A stretch of 5,642 bases of DNA from Methanosarcinales archaeon. Its GTDB lineage: Archaea > Halobacteriota > Methanosarcinia > Methanosarcinales > Methanocomedenaceae. Under the pieces are notes generated by a model, which was not told the DNA's origin, searched no databases, and worked only from the letters and a program-made list of their open reading frames with translations. A program made the position numbers and the translations under genes. This document shows positions 5,415 to 5,642 of the stretch, piece after piece (positions within the stretch are counted from its first letter, which is position 1; each line of letters begins with the position of its first letter). The DNA is taken from assembly GCA_030638625.1 (NCBI GenBank), contig DAOWEE010000333.1:1-5642 (forward strand). The letters run 5' to 3'.

Positions 5415-5642
5415 TTAAGCAGTATAATTACCATATTCTGTGGACACTTTTCGCGATTCCATTTTCCCACAGACAGGACATTTCAACAAGTAACCTTTAT
5501 TTCCATTATCAGATGGCTTAACAAGGTCTATGTTGCATTGTGAACAATAAGCCTTGATGACGCCCAGGTCCTTGCCTGCTGTGGAAAGTCTCATGCTCCT
5601 CATGTCAATGATTTTTGCCTTAATGATATCGAAAGGGCTCAA
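5415..5642 (-). CDS. csl4: Exosome RNA-binding subunit Csl4, C-terminal part (5' end outside the window)
   Basis: Csl4 is one of the cap subunits of the archaeal RNA exosome and helps recruit RNA and DnaG to the degrading ring. Only the last 76 codons (75 residues plus stop TAA 5415-5417) are visible, and the frame runs open off the right edge. The TTG at 5640-5642 is an internal leucine rather than a start, since the S1 domain precedes it in the family (usually about 180-200 residues). The visible part holds the end of the S1 RNA-binding domain (IIKAKIIDMRSMRLSTAGKD), including the LGVIKAYC junction. A zinc ribbon follows with two CxxC pairs (visible residues 33/36 and 55/58). Close packing with rpoL matches a cluster seen in many euryarchaea. 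Confidence 0.92.
   Translation of the reverse strand: MSPFDIIKAKIIDMRSMRLSTAGKDLGVIKAYCSQCNIDLVKPSDNGNKGYLLKCPVCGKMESRKVSTEYGNYTA

Overview
The window reads as ordinary chromosome from a euryarchaeon, most likely a methanogen or ANME-type lineage near Methanosarcinales; that lineage is an inference from protein style, with no phylogeny done. The archaeal assignment is firm. Archaea-specific genes lie side by side: gatD (archaeal Glu-tRNA(Gln) amidotransferase), dphB (diphthamide synthesis), csl4 (exosome), rpoL (RNA polymerase subunit L) and a DUF99/UPF0215 gene. Gene starts show archaeal TATA-like elements and short Shine-Dalgarno (SD) motifs.

Left part, plus strand (1-2337): the 3' end of argH (argininosuccinate lyase), then gatD 10 nt later, then a YkgJ-type cysteine-cluster protein. 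Gaps are short and this looks like one transcription unit. It ends at a hairpin (2369-2406) shared with a convergent gene.

Middle (2338-3616), visibly more AT-rich: a minus-strand NifB/NifX-family cofactor-binding protein with a C-terminal CxCxCH tail, and a plus-strand protein of 154 residues that I cannot assign to a family with confidence. These two are divergent. The 228-nt gap between them holds the most structured non-coding DNA in the window: three adjacent 12-bp units (two direct, one inverted) bracketed by TATA-like elements facing outward. It is a candidate shared operator.

Right part, minus strand (3617-5642): transcription runs from the window's right edge leftward through csl4 (partial), rpoL, DUF99 and then dphB. 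The first three are packed with 12-nt and 3-nt gaps. dphB follows a 127-nt gap with its own promoter-like element and no SD. This is an information-processing cluster (RNA decay, transcription, and modification of translation factor EF-2).

No tRNA, rRNA, CRISPR array, insertion sequence, prophage or toxin-antitoxin pair is visible. I found no evidence of a new multi-gene system. The items most worth checking are the divergent operator-like repeat, the unknown 154-residue protein, and the link of DUF99 to the csl4-rpoL cluster.
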